DNA of 64,000 nucleotides from Ectocarpus siliculosus (lineage: Eukaryota > Sar > Phaeophyceae > Ectocarpales > Ectocarpaceae). Shown in pieces: positions 44,361 through 54,712 of the stretch; position 1 is the stretch's first letter, and every line of letters starts with the position of its first letter. The notes under the pieces are model-generated. The model was not told the DNA's origin, did not search any database, and saw only the letters and a list, made by a program, of their open reading frames with translations. The stretch covers positions 71,600 to 135,599 of the forward strand of contig FN648469.1 of NCBI GenBank assembly GCA_000310025.1, given 5' to 3'. The position numbers were made by a program, and so were the translations under genes.

Positions 44361-44484
44361 AAAGCGTGCATGCACGATCGCCTGTGGCAGCTTTTGGACG
44401 GCGGGAGAGATGTGAAACAAAGCTCGAAGATGTGTGATGTTTTGGCCTCCTTTCTTTAGGAGTTTCAAGGTTATGTGCCCCCCG

Positions 44485-44660
44485 CCTTGTGGGTCTCCCT
44501 CACTTCAACCAAACCGCCAATGGGCACCACGTTGGGCCCATGCGCTGCCCGTGGCTGCTTGGGTGGCTAAGTTTGAGGTTGAAATACCGGCGGTGAACTA
44601 GGTTGAAGTGCCCATGGGCGACCAATGGGTGTCCCGTGGGCGGTTTAGGTTACGTTAGCG
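44485..44660. repeat. small foldback with CCCATGGGC-type motifs
   Basis: CACTTCAACC with AAACCGCCAATGGGCACC on the left and GGTTGAAGTG, then GGTGTCCCGTGGGCGGTTT on the right, are near-complementary. The segment between is rich in CCCATG and CCCGTG. Confidence 0.5.
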
Positions 44661-45104
44661 GTTTGGCAAAACTGCCAGTAGTGTGAGAGATTCCGCGTGG
44701 CCAAGCAACAGATGTCGACACCCCTTCGCCGCGGCTACTCTCAAGGGCTTCCGATAACCAGGATCAGTAGAGCTAACGTACATGCCATCAGCACCGGCAA
44801 TCGAAGCTTGTAGGTGGTGGAGAATGTGCGAGACCGGCGGCTAAAAAATTGTATCTGTTTTATCAGCAGTAGCAGAGGGAGAAAGGGGTTTTGTTTTTGC
44901 TGGTACCGTCTGTTCACATCGATGTGCTTCCATTGCTCCCCTCCCTATCAAGGAATCGGGGCGGCACTCTGGTTCAACACGGATGTCGTGTCAGTGTTTG
45001 GTCCGTTCGGGTGGACAGTGCGTGTATGCATTGTTCCAGGCGTACCTGCGGCTGCTGTGTGCGTTGTGTGCGTCTCTACTGTCCAATATTTGCCACAATC
45101 TCAC

Positions 45105-45240
45105 TAAGAGGACAGGCGCCGTTCGAGCGATCTTGTTTCGCCTTCACCTCATTTCGCTCCGGATCTGACTACCTACTGGACGTCAGCGTCCTAAGCGAGC
45201 CCCGTGCTCACTAACAGCGCACCGTTAGAGCGACATTTAT
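45105..45240 (+). repeat. single satellite unit
   Basis: GGCGCCGTTCGAGCGA, then GCTCCGGATCTGACTACCTACT, split here as GCTCCGGATC and TGACTACCTACT, then AACAGCGCACCGTTAGAGCG. A diverged copy of the ~125-bp unit, away from any recognised DIRS coding sequence. From 45,240 to 46,130 nothing further is recognised. Confidence 0.6.
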
Positions 45241-46134
45241 GTTCTCGTTTAACATAAAAGACTAATTCGGACTCGAATTTTTTCCAGATCAAGGAAACAG
45301 GTTTTGAGTTAATACATCGTTCCGAGGATAGCTCCTGACAGTCTCGCCAAAACCAACGACAGGGAACAAAAAAAAACTAGATTAACAGCGGAGCGAGGCT
45401 CGTTTTGTGGAAATATTGTTCACGATTTCACGATTTAGCAACATGGTTCGATTTCAACACATCCGCCACCACCCATACGCACACAAACCAGTCCGCTCGG
45501 CCAAAGAGAAGATCAGCGGCCAGCGAAAAAAGCCCTTGAGTTGGCGCGCCGCCAATACAAAAAGGGGGAGGCTGCATGGCCAGAAAGTTGGGTAGTTGCG
45601 CGGCTTCAGATCAGCAACACGCCCCCGTCACACACAGATCGAGGCAAGGGGGAAGAAGAGAGCCGGAACCGCGCGGACAACGACGACCGACGGCGTAGAG
45701 GTGGTGGCAGCACCGCCAGCAAAGCGTAGAGAGAAGGACGAGCACGCAGTTGCCTTCCGATGAAGACGGGCACGTCCTTCCCCGTCCTTCCCCTCCAAGA
45801 ATATTCTCTGCTTCTACTAGAGAGAGCGTTACACTTGCACACGTGCCCCCGTCCCAAAAAAAAATCACCCGAACGCTTGAAATGCGACATATGTAGCGCT
45901 TCGTTCAGAACATTCCGGCCAGTTCGTGTACTTCCTGTTTCCGTACTGGTACGAGTTCGTGTGCTGGGGTTGAGGGGGCAACAGCAGCAGCAGTGGGAGC
46001 GCTGTCATCAGGGTGCAGCTATCACCCAGCGCACCACGAAGAAATAGCAGTACCTACGAACAGGGGAAGTTCGTTGGATGGGATGGGACGACTGTTGCCC
46101 CACAGCCAAGTCACATGAACCCGCGCAGGCGGAC

Positions 46135-46400
46135 ACATTTTCGGCGGTATTGCCATTTGGCGGTATTTGTTTTGGCGGTAGGCGGCAATGCCCACTTTTG
46201 CGGTAACGACTTTAGTGGAGGCGAAAAACAAAATAACGGCGGTATTTTTTCGGTGGTAACGCCAGACGGCGGTATCGTGTTGGTGGTGGTTGGCGGTATT
46301 CGCGTTTTTCGGCGGTATCGAATTTGGCGGAGGCGGCAAATCCGAAAAACGGAGATGAAACGGCGGTACGCCCATCACGGCGGTGTTTCACGGCGGTGGC
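46135..46400 (+). repeat. cluster of GGCGGTA motifs
   Basis: About 15 copies of GGCGGTA or one-base variants lie at irregular spacing within 265 bp, all on the plus strand, with unrelated sequence between. This is the same design as the palindrome arrays but with a non-palindromic motif. Confidence 0.75.
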
Positions 46401-49400
46401 AAATATTGAAATATGGCAACAACTTCATGCGACACCACACAATGCCACACAATATCGCCCGAACAGACGGCAACCCTCTTTCCCGAAGATTGACCCTGTA
46501 CCTCCTCCATGTTTTGTATTGTCGTTTTCACCAGTGATCACATAATAATAAACATAAAAACATTAAAAATCGACAATAACAACAACAAACGAATACAAAA
46601 CGTCGGCATGCTGTTTTGCAAGTCAAAATGTGACCACGGGTGCCGAGACGGCGTTTGCAATCTTATGACCCTTGGGTCGGGATGCCTCTTCTTCCGGGGT
46701 GTTGTTGTTTTTCTTCACATTAAACTCGTGTCAGTTGCTAATCCCCAAAATCTAGCAAAGACTCGGCCCGTGTTCACAGAAATGGTAAAGCCATGAGAAG
46801 ATCTAAAGAACACGCACACTATTAGCAAGAAAAGGGTACACAAGCCCAAGGAGGTACACCTACAATCCCTGCAGCACGTTTGCGTGCTCACAACTGAACT
46901 ACACGCCCACACACTACATTTCGACTACAGCAGGCGGCATCACCCCCCTTGTCCCGCACTTCACCAAAATGAATGTTTGTCGACTACAGCGTACTGCTGT
47001 CTGAAGTGCTGTCTGCACAAATAACACCATGCATGGTGTATGGTGCACAACAAGCTCGGGGCATGCAGCTGCTGTCGGAAGTGCTGTCAGAATGGGTTCC
47101 GTGGACATACAATGAAGAAGAACAACCAACCAAAGCCATCATCATTGCACTTGACAATCGCCCGAATCTATCCAGATCATCGGTGTTAGACACAGCAGTG
47201 TAAACATCGACACTGACTAAGAATCGTTCCACATATATGATGGGGTCTTCCACGATGCAGGTACACAATTAAGGCACCCGTGTTATCCGCGCCATCTCTG
47301 CCGCGTCTCTCTACAAAACCAGTGACGTCATCACACATACCTAACACCTATATTCAGGAAAAAAACGGAAAATAATTGGCAACACAAGAGATGTTTGTCC
47401 GTGCGACACGGTTCGATGCCGTCCGCATGCTCCGGTGTCGCTGTGGCCAGTCCTAGCACGACCAAACTCGACCCGCTCCGCTTCGTACACGCTCTCGTTG
47501 CTGTCCTTCCCAGTCGGTTCCTCGCTTTCTCCCTCGTTGCACTTAGGGTTCTTGGTCTGAAAATTCTCGCGCCGAAGGGTCAACCAGCCCAGTCAGCTCG
47601 TCACCACCTGTCCTCTCCTCATTTGATGGCAAAACCAGGTTACTGAGACAGTACAGCTCCCTCTAGCAAACATAGGGCCGTGTACATAGTGCCCGTCCAC
47701 CTTTCTGATGGCGTCTGCCTCCGCGCACAAAGATGAGATAGGCATTGCTGCCTGCACCGACGGCCTCGAGGCCCGCGCATCTGCACCTTTGTACCTGACG
47801 CACCAGTGCCGACCCAACTCCACCAGTACGCACGCCTCGCGGCGGGTGCGCTGTAGCAAGAAGGTATCGGTCCCTTGAGGGTGAGTCTAGCCCTGCTCGC
47901 TAGAAAGACCCCCCCTCTCGCTTTGGGTCATGCCTAAGCAAAACCTTGCCGAGGCAGCGAGGGGAAGAAGGGAGAGTGCGCAGAGCCTAGAGGAAGCGAT
48001 CACACGGTTTTTTTCTCTGAACTTAAGGGAGAACAGACAACGACCAATGGACTACACCCCTCTGAACAAAGGTGAAAACCATGTGTTCTCTGGTGATCGG
48101 GATGCGGACATTAATCGCAACCGTGTGATTCGTAGAGTATGATCTGTAGACAGGTGTTGTAAAGTATGAAGCGCCAACGCTCCACCTGGAGCCAGCATTT
48201 TCAATTGTAAGATCTCGGTCTCAATCCAAGAAAATATATTTTGGGCCACCGAGTCAGGAGAAAATAACATATTCTCAGGCTGGTTGTGATGTCGTTGATG
48301 CTGCTAGTCGTTAGCGGCCTACTCTCAAAGTCTAACAGTAGTGTTGTTATCGCTGGGTGGCGCAATTGTCACCAAAAAACAGCTGCAAATGTGAAGCTAT
48401 ATTCATTGACTTTTGCCGAAGGAGCGTCCCCGCAAAAGTCATCAAAAGGGAACAAAAGGAACGACGATCAATGTAATGGAATTCCTTGAGCATGTTCCGT
48501 TGAGTATACCACATTCTAGTCCCTAGAGGGCTTATTCGTGGGGAAAATTCAATACGCCATCGATTCTCACTGCCTCATACCTCATACGGTAAAAGAAGAG
48601 TTCTACCGGGCACGATGACGACAGAGGAAGGAAATTGAGATCAACAGGGACTCCGGAGAGACCCTCGCGGTACTTGACACGTGGGGTGGCATTAGGGTCA
48701 AACGCTAAGTTCGGGGTAAAAGAGAGATATCTGAACATGTGAAGAACATGTGAAGTGAAACAATGCCCTACCAGGTGTCGACTTGAAGCAGGACTTAAAT
48801 CAAATTTCATTTCGCCACCCTCGATCGGTAACAGCCACACCAAGCCACCATGGAGAAGAACAAAAGCAGGACAACATCAACCCAACGGTGAGAGCAGTTC
48901 TAACGAGCGGGAGCTGGGTAGGGATGGGTCCAACGCAATTCGTGGGAAATTTTGTCTTTCGTCTTTCTTGCTTTCCTCTTGCTCAAGGACGGCGAGTGTT
49001 TTCAATGTTTTGAATCGTGATATCACAGGCAGCTACTACGCCTCATACGAGGTTGTTTCATTCGTCGTGCGGTTCCTCGTGTAGTCGTGCCGACGTCGGT
49101 AACTGTGCGAAGGCTTTGGTGCGTTAGCGATCGATGTGAAAAGTTGCCTCCGTCGATGGCCTCGTGTACCCAGACCGTTGCAAAGCAAAAATCAACAAGC
49201 TAAAGATAAAAACGTTGTTTACATTTTACAAACGTTCGGACAGGGTGCCTCGCCCTTCGCTTCATGAAACACGAACGTGGACTTTTCTTCGAGTGTAGTC
49301 ATGATCTGATCCTTGTTTTGCCCAGTCAAAAACATCTGTTTGTACCTCTTCATCGTTGGCGTCCAAAAATCGTTTGTGTGTCGTCTGTGTCCGTTGCTTG

Positions 49401-49425
49401 CCTGCTACGCTCTGATATGTGCTGC
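46400..49425. other. stretch without recognisable genes
   Basis: Moderate frames exist (47,593-47,859 minus; 47,930-48,142 plus; 48,532-48,843 minus). The last looks somewhat protein-like (HMFRYLSFTPNLAFDPNATP) but matches no family I know. No repeat shared with the rest of the window was found. Confidence 0.45.
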
Positions 49426-49429
49426 GTAG

Positions 49430-50127
49430 ATGATGGGGGCCGTCCGCACGGAGAAAGAGGACAGCCTGCAGCAGACATTTGGCATAGAAACAGATCTCCC
49501 AATCACTGGCATGTGCGACAATGTTGCTCGTGTGTTGGAGAGACCCCGAGACATCGAAATCGAGGCTCCACCTGAAAGCTTATCGGGCTGGTTTACGACC
49601 TGGTGAGAGGAGAGGCGCAGAGTAGGCTTTCGTTTGACGATGCTTACTTGCGAGAGGATTTAGAAATGAACAACAACGCTTGCAAACAGTTCGGTTACTT
49701 GCGTCGATACGTTACTCCGAAATGGTCACCGGTAGTCCGTTTAGTGGTTAACCTCGCAAACCTGCTAGTAGCAGGTTGCGGGTCAGATTATCTGCCTGGA
49801 GGTGTTTTGTCTTGGCTACAATTTCGTGTTGTCGGCAGGTGACGAGGTGGAGCGCGGCGTGCCTGTCAACGTATTAATCCGGTACAACACTCGAATGCTT
49901 ACGCTTCGAAACTGGTAATAACGATTTCGTTGCGATGCATATCATGATCATAAGGCTACTAACAAACTCAACTCTGCGATAGACAGTATCGCGACGATCG
50001 AGACTGTTGGGTTAGCAGCAGGTGGTCCAGCTGGGCAAGCAGCTGGTGGAAGTAGAGCATACGGCGGAGGTGGGTCCGACGGTGGATACGGGGCCAACGA
50101 GAGAACGGCCCACAGAAAAAAAAAATG
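49430..50127 (+). pseudogene. frameshifted unrecognised gene, possibly a retroelement Gag
   Basis: Protein-like segments succeed each other in changing frames: MMGAVRTEKEDSLQQTFGIE ... RPRDIEIEAPPE (frame from 49,430), then LIGLVYDLVRGEAQSRLSFD ... NNACKQFGYLRRYVTPKW (to about 49,790), then GYNFVLSAGDEVERGVPVNV ... RYNTRMLTLRN (to about 49,915), then NKLNSAIDSIATIETVGLAA with a Gly-rich tail ending in RKKK and a stop at 50,127. The order and composition (helical body, Gly-rich basic tail) suit a retroelement Gag, but no zinc knuckle is seen. At least three frame changes break it. It ends 67 bases before the small copia element, separated by a fragment of family Q. Confidence 0.4.
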
Positions 50128-50188
50128 AAACTCCCCGGCTTATGACGGGGACTTCGCCGTCTTCCCACTCTTGTCTTTCGGCCTAGAA

Positions 50189-50193
50189 GACTC
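50189..50193 (+). other. target site duplication, left
   Basis: GACTC, matching 52,513-52,517. Confidence 0.9.
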
Positions 50194-50447
50194 TGTTCGT
50201 GGGTCTACGGACATGGTTTGGATATGTTAGCCGTACGTACAAGTGTGGCGCAGATGGTGTAGAACCTTTTAGGTAGGGGTACGGTGATGATGCACCGGGG
50301 CCCCCTTTTGTTGTGTGCAGCAGCCCTGCTGCCACTCCTCCTTTCTGAGCACGACAGCGCCCTGGGTACGGGCGTTGCCTCACCGTCTGAAGTTAATACA
50401 CTACACAAACAATACCCGATAAGTACGCGGAGTACGGCCGACAAACA
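50194..50447 (+). repeat. 5' LTR of the small copia element
   Basis: TGTTCGTGGGTCTACGG at the start and CCGACAAACA at the end. It would carry the promoter for the genomic RNA; no clear TATA box is seen. Confidence 0.9.
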
Positions 50448-50462
50448 CTCTAGAGTTATTTG
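50448..50462 (+). promoter_or_regulatory. candidate primer-binding site
   Basis: CTCTAGAGTTATTTG directly follows the LTR. The larger copia element has CTCTAGAGTGTATCC at the same place (54,676). The conserved CTCTAGAGT is the likely priming site, but the tRNA is not identified. Confidence 0.45.
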
Positions 50463-50489
50463 TCCTTCGAGGGATAGCCGCATCGGGTG

Positions 50490-52232
50490 ATGGCTGTGTC
50501 GGACAGCGGTTCGGTCGAAGGGCTGGGGGAAGAGACCTCAGCCATGCAACAGCAACACGCCGAGGACCCGGCGATTGCGAGACTGGAGGGCCAGTTATCG
50601 CAGCTGATGAGCATAGTGATGGAGCTTAAGAGGAAGGAGCCTGGCGACGCCGTGGCGGGCGATGCCAGTAGGGGCGGCGGTGCTGCCGTCCCAAGCCAGA
50701 GAGAGTCCTTGCCGTCAGAGGGCGGCAGGGCATTTTCCCGGGAAGCGGCCCGTGATGGGCCAAATCACCCGCGGGAAAGCCGCTGGGACAACATACCGGG
50801 AGCGAGTCCTGGGGTTCCAGCGAGAGTGGGGCCTGGCGTAGGAGCTGACCGCGGGGAAGCGAGGGGGTTAAACCCCCCAGAGTACCAACAAGCGAAGTTC
50901 CTGTTGGAGACGGCGACAAAGCTGGACAGGGGCGAGATCGTCAGGATCGTAAGCACGGTGCACGCGAGCCTCCCGGAGGGGAGGAAGGCCCCGAAGGGCC
51001 AGCGGAAGGCGGAGCATGCTTTCCTCGCGAGCGACGGTAACAGCAGGGGTGGAGCGCCCGGCCGCAGCAGCGGCGGCCGCAACAAGGGTGGCGGCGGCGG
51101 TGGTGGCGGCCAGAACGGGAAAGGGGCTGGCAGCAAGGGCGGTGGGGGCGGTGGTGGTGGCAACAGCGGCGGAGGCGGCGGCGGCGGTGCGAGTAGCATG
51201 CACGGCCGCTGCTTCCGGTGCGGAGAGAAGGGTCACCAGGCGGCCGCCTGTACCAAGCCCGAGCCCCTGCGATGCGAGAAGTGCCTGGGCTACGGACACG
51301 ACAAGAGCACGTGCTCGTCCGAGCAGGCGGTGCTCGCGGTGGAGCTGCCGGTCTTGGACGCCACCGCACTGGACGTGGCAGAGGAGGCGCTAGTGGTCCG
51401 TGACTTCACAGGCGAGTGGAACAGAGTCGTTGATCGAGGGGGTGTAGAGCAGGCCAGGCAGGAAAGGTTTGTGGCCGATACCGGCGCAACCAACCACATG
51501 TTCCCGAGCGCTAACGCGTTCGAAAACTACCATGAGTGCGATCGACGTTTGAGTCTCGCCGCAGGGAAGCAAGCCTTCGCCATCGTAGGGTATGGCGACG
51601 TGAGGGTGACCATCGGTTCTCGCGTTGGGACCACAGACCTGTTGTTGAAACGGGTCGCTCATGTGCCGGAGCTCAACTACAACCTCGTGTCCCTCACAGC
51701 CCTCTTGAAACAAACCAAGGGCCGCTTAGCCGCAGATGAGAACGAGTTGGAGGTGTTCGTTGGTGGGGGGGAGTCGGTGTACTTCCCTCTATGGGGGGAC
51801 CTGTTCGTTCAGACTGGTCACCGCGTAGAGTCGGGTAGGGAACTAGCCTGTGCCATAATTGCTCCTGGTAACGCGAAAGCGAACCGCACCCCCGTTGACA
51901 TCAACGACTTCCACTGCGCGCACGGCCACTCCCACGAGGTGCTGCTGAAGAACACGGCGAAGCAGCAAGGGGTGACGCTGGTGGGCCAGCTCCGGGAGTG
52001 CATGGTTGCGGGCTGTGTCCCAATGGCAGGAGTAGGAGGCTTGCCTCGCATTCTTGTCTTCGCCTTGGCCTTCCTGATAAGTGCGGCCGTTGTGATCCGC
52101 CGTGATAGCAATGGTTTGTGTTGGATGGGATTTATTTTCGAGGGGTTTTGCCCGGGCGCCGGGTTTCCCCTGGACCACCGTATTGGCATTTTAATGATGT
52201 ATCCGGGGTGTTTTTGCCCCACTGATGGTTAG
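50490..52232 (+). CDS. Gag-protease protein of a non-autonomous copia element
   Basis: An intact frame of about 580 codons; I take the ATG at 50,490. The N-terminal part is helical with a conserved core around residues 130-170 (LNPPEYQQAKFLLETATKLD). A Gly-rich linker precedes two CCHC zinc knuckles (CFRCGEKGHQAAAC and CEKCLGYGHDKSTC, about residues 245-285). The aspartic protease active site is VADTGATNHM (about residue 330). A GAG-pre-integrase segment follows with the HHCC pattern (HCAHGHSHEVLL, then CMVAGC). Past this point the sequence jumps to an unrelated hydrophobic tail, so the integrase core and everything after it are deleted. No stop breaks the frame, which suggests recent or selected activity. 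Confidence 0.85.
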   Translation: MAVSDSGSVEGLGEETSAMQQQHAEDPAIARLEGQLSQLMSIVMELKRKEPGDAVAGDASRGGGAAVPSQRESLPSEGGRAFSREAARDGPNHPRESRWDNIPGASPGVPARVGPGVGADRGEARGLNPPEYQQAKFLLETATKLDRGEIVRIVSTVHASLPEGRKAPKGQRKAEHAFLASDGNSRGGAPGRSSGGRNKGGGGGGGGQNGKGAGSKGGGGGGGGNSGGGGGGGASSMHGRCFRCGEKGHQAAACTKPEPLRCEKCLGYGHDKSTCSSEQAVLAVELPVLDATALDVAEEALVVRDFTGEWNRVVDRGGVEQARQERFVADTGATNHMFPSANAFENYHECDRRLSLAAGKQAFAIVGYGDVRVTIGSRVGTTDLLLKRVAHVPELNYNLVSLTALLKQTKGRLAADENELEVFVGGGESVYFPLWGDLFVQTGHRVESGRELACAIIAPGNAKANRTPVDINDFHCAHGHSHEVLLKNTAKQQGVTLVGQLRECMVAGCVPMAGVGGLPRILVFALAFLISAAVVIRRDSNGLCWMGFIFEGFCPGAGFPLDHRIGILMMYPGCFCPTDG

Positions 52233-52250
52233 TCACTTGCGTGAAGAACC

Positions 52251-52258
52251 AGGGAGGG
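52251..52258 (+). promoter_or_regulatory. polypurine tract
   Basis: AGGGAGGG directly before the 3' LTR, the expected primer site for plus-strand DNA. Confidence 0.6.
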
Positions 52259-52512
52259 TGTTGGTGGGTCTACGGACATGGTTGGGATATGTTAGCCGTA
52301 CGTACAAGTGTGACGCAGATGGTGTAGAACCTTTTAGGTAGGGGTACGGTGATGATGCACCGGGGCCCCCTTTTGTTGTGTGCAGCAGCCCTGCTGCCAT
52401 TCCTCCTTTCTGAGCACGACAACGCCCTGGGTACGGGCGTTGCCTCACCGTCTGAAGTTAATACACTACACAAACAATACCCGATAAGTACGCGGAGTAC
52501 GGCCGACAAGCA
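52259..52512 (+). repeat. 3' LTR of the small copia element
   Basis: TGTTGGTGGGTCTACGG at the start and CCGACAAGCA at the end. Same length as the 5' LTR. Confidence 0.9.
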
Positions 52513-52517
52513 GACTC

Positions 52518-52960
52518 CAATCGGCGCAAGCACCGGTAGGAGAGTGCGTGAAAGATGCCGTGACAGCACAACTCCACTTTCCTACGACATCTATGCACAT
52601 GCTGTCGTTGTAGCACCACGTATGTGGAAAATCTCGGAGGGATCCTCCTGCGCGGTAACGACAACGTCGTGAGAGCTCTGCGTGTGTACCTGTCGTCGAT
52701 ACATGTGGCAGCCGCACGACACACGAAAGGATGTTTGCATCGCATTGTAGTATGGTTCGCCGTGGCAGGAAATATCTCGTCCAGTTAGGTCTGTAGCAAA
52801 AACACAGCAGCAGCAGTAATCGAGCTATGCATGCAACGTTTTGCTGTGGCTGCAGGCAGACGTTTCGCCTCCACGTCTCGAGAATCCCACTCCTGTATCT
52901 CGACCTACAAGACTCCAATCAACAAACCAGCACTGGAAGAAGTGCGTGGGAGATGCCGTG
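52518..52960 (-). repeat. family Q repeat, reverse copy split by the small copia element
   Basis: The reverse complement matches 33,300-33,850 in order. The remainder of this copy is the short piece at about 50,165-50,193, on the other side of the element. Confidence 0.8.
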
Positions 52961-52994
52961 TGATAGATATACTTGTAGCAATGCCAAGTGGTTG
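52961..52994 (+). repeat. 34-bp segment identical to 60,236-60,269
   Basis: Starts TGATAGATATACTTGTAGCA and ends CCAAGTGGTTG in both places. Weak similarity continues for about 20 bases after gaps. It may be the start of an LTR of another copia family. Confidence 0.6.
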
Positions 52995-53029
52995 ATACGG
53001 AATGTTCCCATCATGTTATATATATACTT

Positions 53030-53760
53030 ACAGGATGGTCGTCGTGACGTGAACATTTTGTTGTTATTAGTATGGAAAAAAATAAAAAAAAAGATGGCTC
53101 GATTTTTGAATTTCTACAGCAGTATGGACCAGACGCCGACTTTACATGGAAGTCGTACGAATGTCGACTTAGTTGTGCTGTCACAGCATCTTCCACGCAC
53201 TTCTGCCAGTGCTGGTTTGTTGATCGGAGTCTTGTAGGTCGAGATACAGCGGTGGGATTCTCGGGTTGTGGAGGCAAAAGTGAACCAGAGCAAAACATTT
53301 CATGCATAGCTCGATTACTGCTGCTGTGTTTTTGCTACAGCAGTATGGACTAGACGCCGAACGACGTCCGCGTGCTACAAGTACCGCAACGACCTAACGG
53401 GATGGGATACTTGCTGCCACGGCGAACCATAGTGCAATGCGATGCAAACATCCGTTCGTGTGTCGCGCGGCTGCCACATGTGTCGACGACAGGTACACGT
53501 AGAGCTCTCGCCATGTTGTCGTTACCGCGCAGGGGCACCCCTCGGAGATGTTCCACATGGTGCTACAACGACAGCAGTACTACTGTACATAGACGTCGAA
53601 GGAGAGTGGAGCTGTGCTGTCACGGCATCTTCCACGCACTCTCCTACTGGTGCTTGTGTCGATTGGAGTCTTGTAGGCCGAAATACCAGAGTGGGTTCGA
53701 CTCTCGGGTTGTGGAAGCAAACCTGCCTGCAACAACAGAGAAGGCGGTGTTCTATGTATC
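53030..53760 (+). repeat. family Q repeat, copy 4
   Basis: Same block order as the other Q copies, beginning with ACAGGATGGTCGTCGTGACG. It lies head-to-head with the reverse copy at 52,518-52,960. Confidence 0.8.
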
Positions 53761-53869
53761 ATAGAGTATCCCGCTCAACTTTTTTTTTTTCGCGGCATGT
53801 GGTCGCATATTTCTATGCCACTGTCGAAAACGACCGCTGGATCTTTTACGTAGTACATCTTTTGCATTT

Positions 53870-54438
53870 ATCATTTTACACTCCGACTGTACATGGAAGT
53901 CGTACGAGTGTCGAGATAGTTGTGCTGTCACAGCATCTTCTACGCACTTCTGCCAGGGCTGGTTTGTTGATTGGAGTCTTGTAGGTCGAGATACAGCAGT
54001 GGGATTCTCGGGTTGTGGAGGCAAAAAGTGAACCAGACCAAAATTTTCATGCATAGCTCGATTACTGCTGTGTTTTTCCTACAGCAGTATGGACTAGACG
54101 TCGAACGACGTCCGCGTACTGCCGCAACGACCTAACTGCATGGGATACTTCCTGCCACGGCGAACCATAGTACAGTACGATGCAAACATCCGTTCGTGTG
54201 TCGCGCGGCCGCCACATGTGTCGACGACAGGTACACGTAGAGCTCTCGCCATGTTGTCGCAGAAGGACCCTCCGCAGATCTTCCACAACATGGTGCTACA
54301 ACGACAGCAGTACTACTGCAGTACATAGATGTCGTAGGAGAGTGAAGTTGCGTTGTCTGGGCATCTTCCACGCACTCTCCTACCGGTGTTTGCGTCGATT
54401 GGAGTCTTGTAGGCCGAAATACAAGAGTGGTTTGGGTC
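53870..54438 (+). repeat. family Q repeat, copy 5, cut by the large copia element
   Basis: Begins with the CCGACTGTACATGGAAGTCG block. It stops at AGAGTGGTTTGGGTC, where other copies continue into CCGGGTTGTGGAAGC. The larger copia element starts at the break. Confidence 0.8.
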
Positions 54439-54675
54439 TGTTCGTGTGTGCATGAGCGGATGAGAATCTTCCAACGGGACTGTAGGAATTGGCTACGCAG
54501 ATAGGAATTGATAGTCCCCTGGGTTGGTTTCATGGTTGATCCACGGGGCTCGACCCTGCGAGAGTGCTTGCTGTGTCGTGGCACTCTCTTTCTCCCGCCG
54601 CGTCCTGATCGTGCCTGCTGTCCTAAATACAAGTCATACCATCATCTTCAACACACTTACATGGGTATACTAACA
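54439..54675 (+). repeat. inferred 5' LTR of the large copia element
   Basis: 237 bp, TG...CA, bounded by the break in family Q and by the CTCTAGAGT site. No partner LTR was seen to confirm it. Confidence 0.5.
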
Positions 54676-54712
54676 CTCTAGAGTGTATCCCTCGCGGGAA
54701 CCCGTGCTGGAG

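Larger units (their letters stand above)
50194..52512 (+). mobile_element. complete small Ty1/copia-type element (gag-protease only)
   Basis: Two 254-bp LTRs (50,194-50,447 and 52,259-52,512) differ at 6 positions by my count, about 97.6 percent identical. Both start with TGTT and end with CA. GACTC flanks the element on both sides (50,189-50,193 and 52,513-52,517), and the joined flanks rebuild the family Q consensus CGGCCTACAAGACTCCAATC. A purine tract (AGGGAGGG, 52,251-52,258) abuts the 3' LTR. The interior holds a single open frame with Gag and protease, but no integrase core, RT or RNase H, so it would depend on another copia element for copying. Confidence 0.9.

Noticed and set aside
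44485-44660. Small regulatory RNA or terminator
   Set aside because: The foldback arms are imperfect and there is no promoter, T-run or gene context. A decayed repeat is simpler.
47400-47425. tRNA-like B box GGTTCGATGCC
   Set aside because: Four of five T-stem pairs form, but no A box or complementary acceptor lies at the right distance.
50765-51369. Long minus-strand frames over the small copia element
   Set aside because: They are antisense shadows of the Gly-rich linker in the intact Gag-protease frame.
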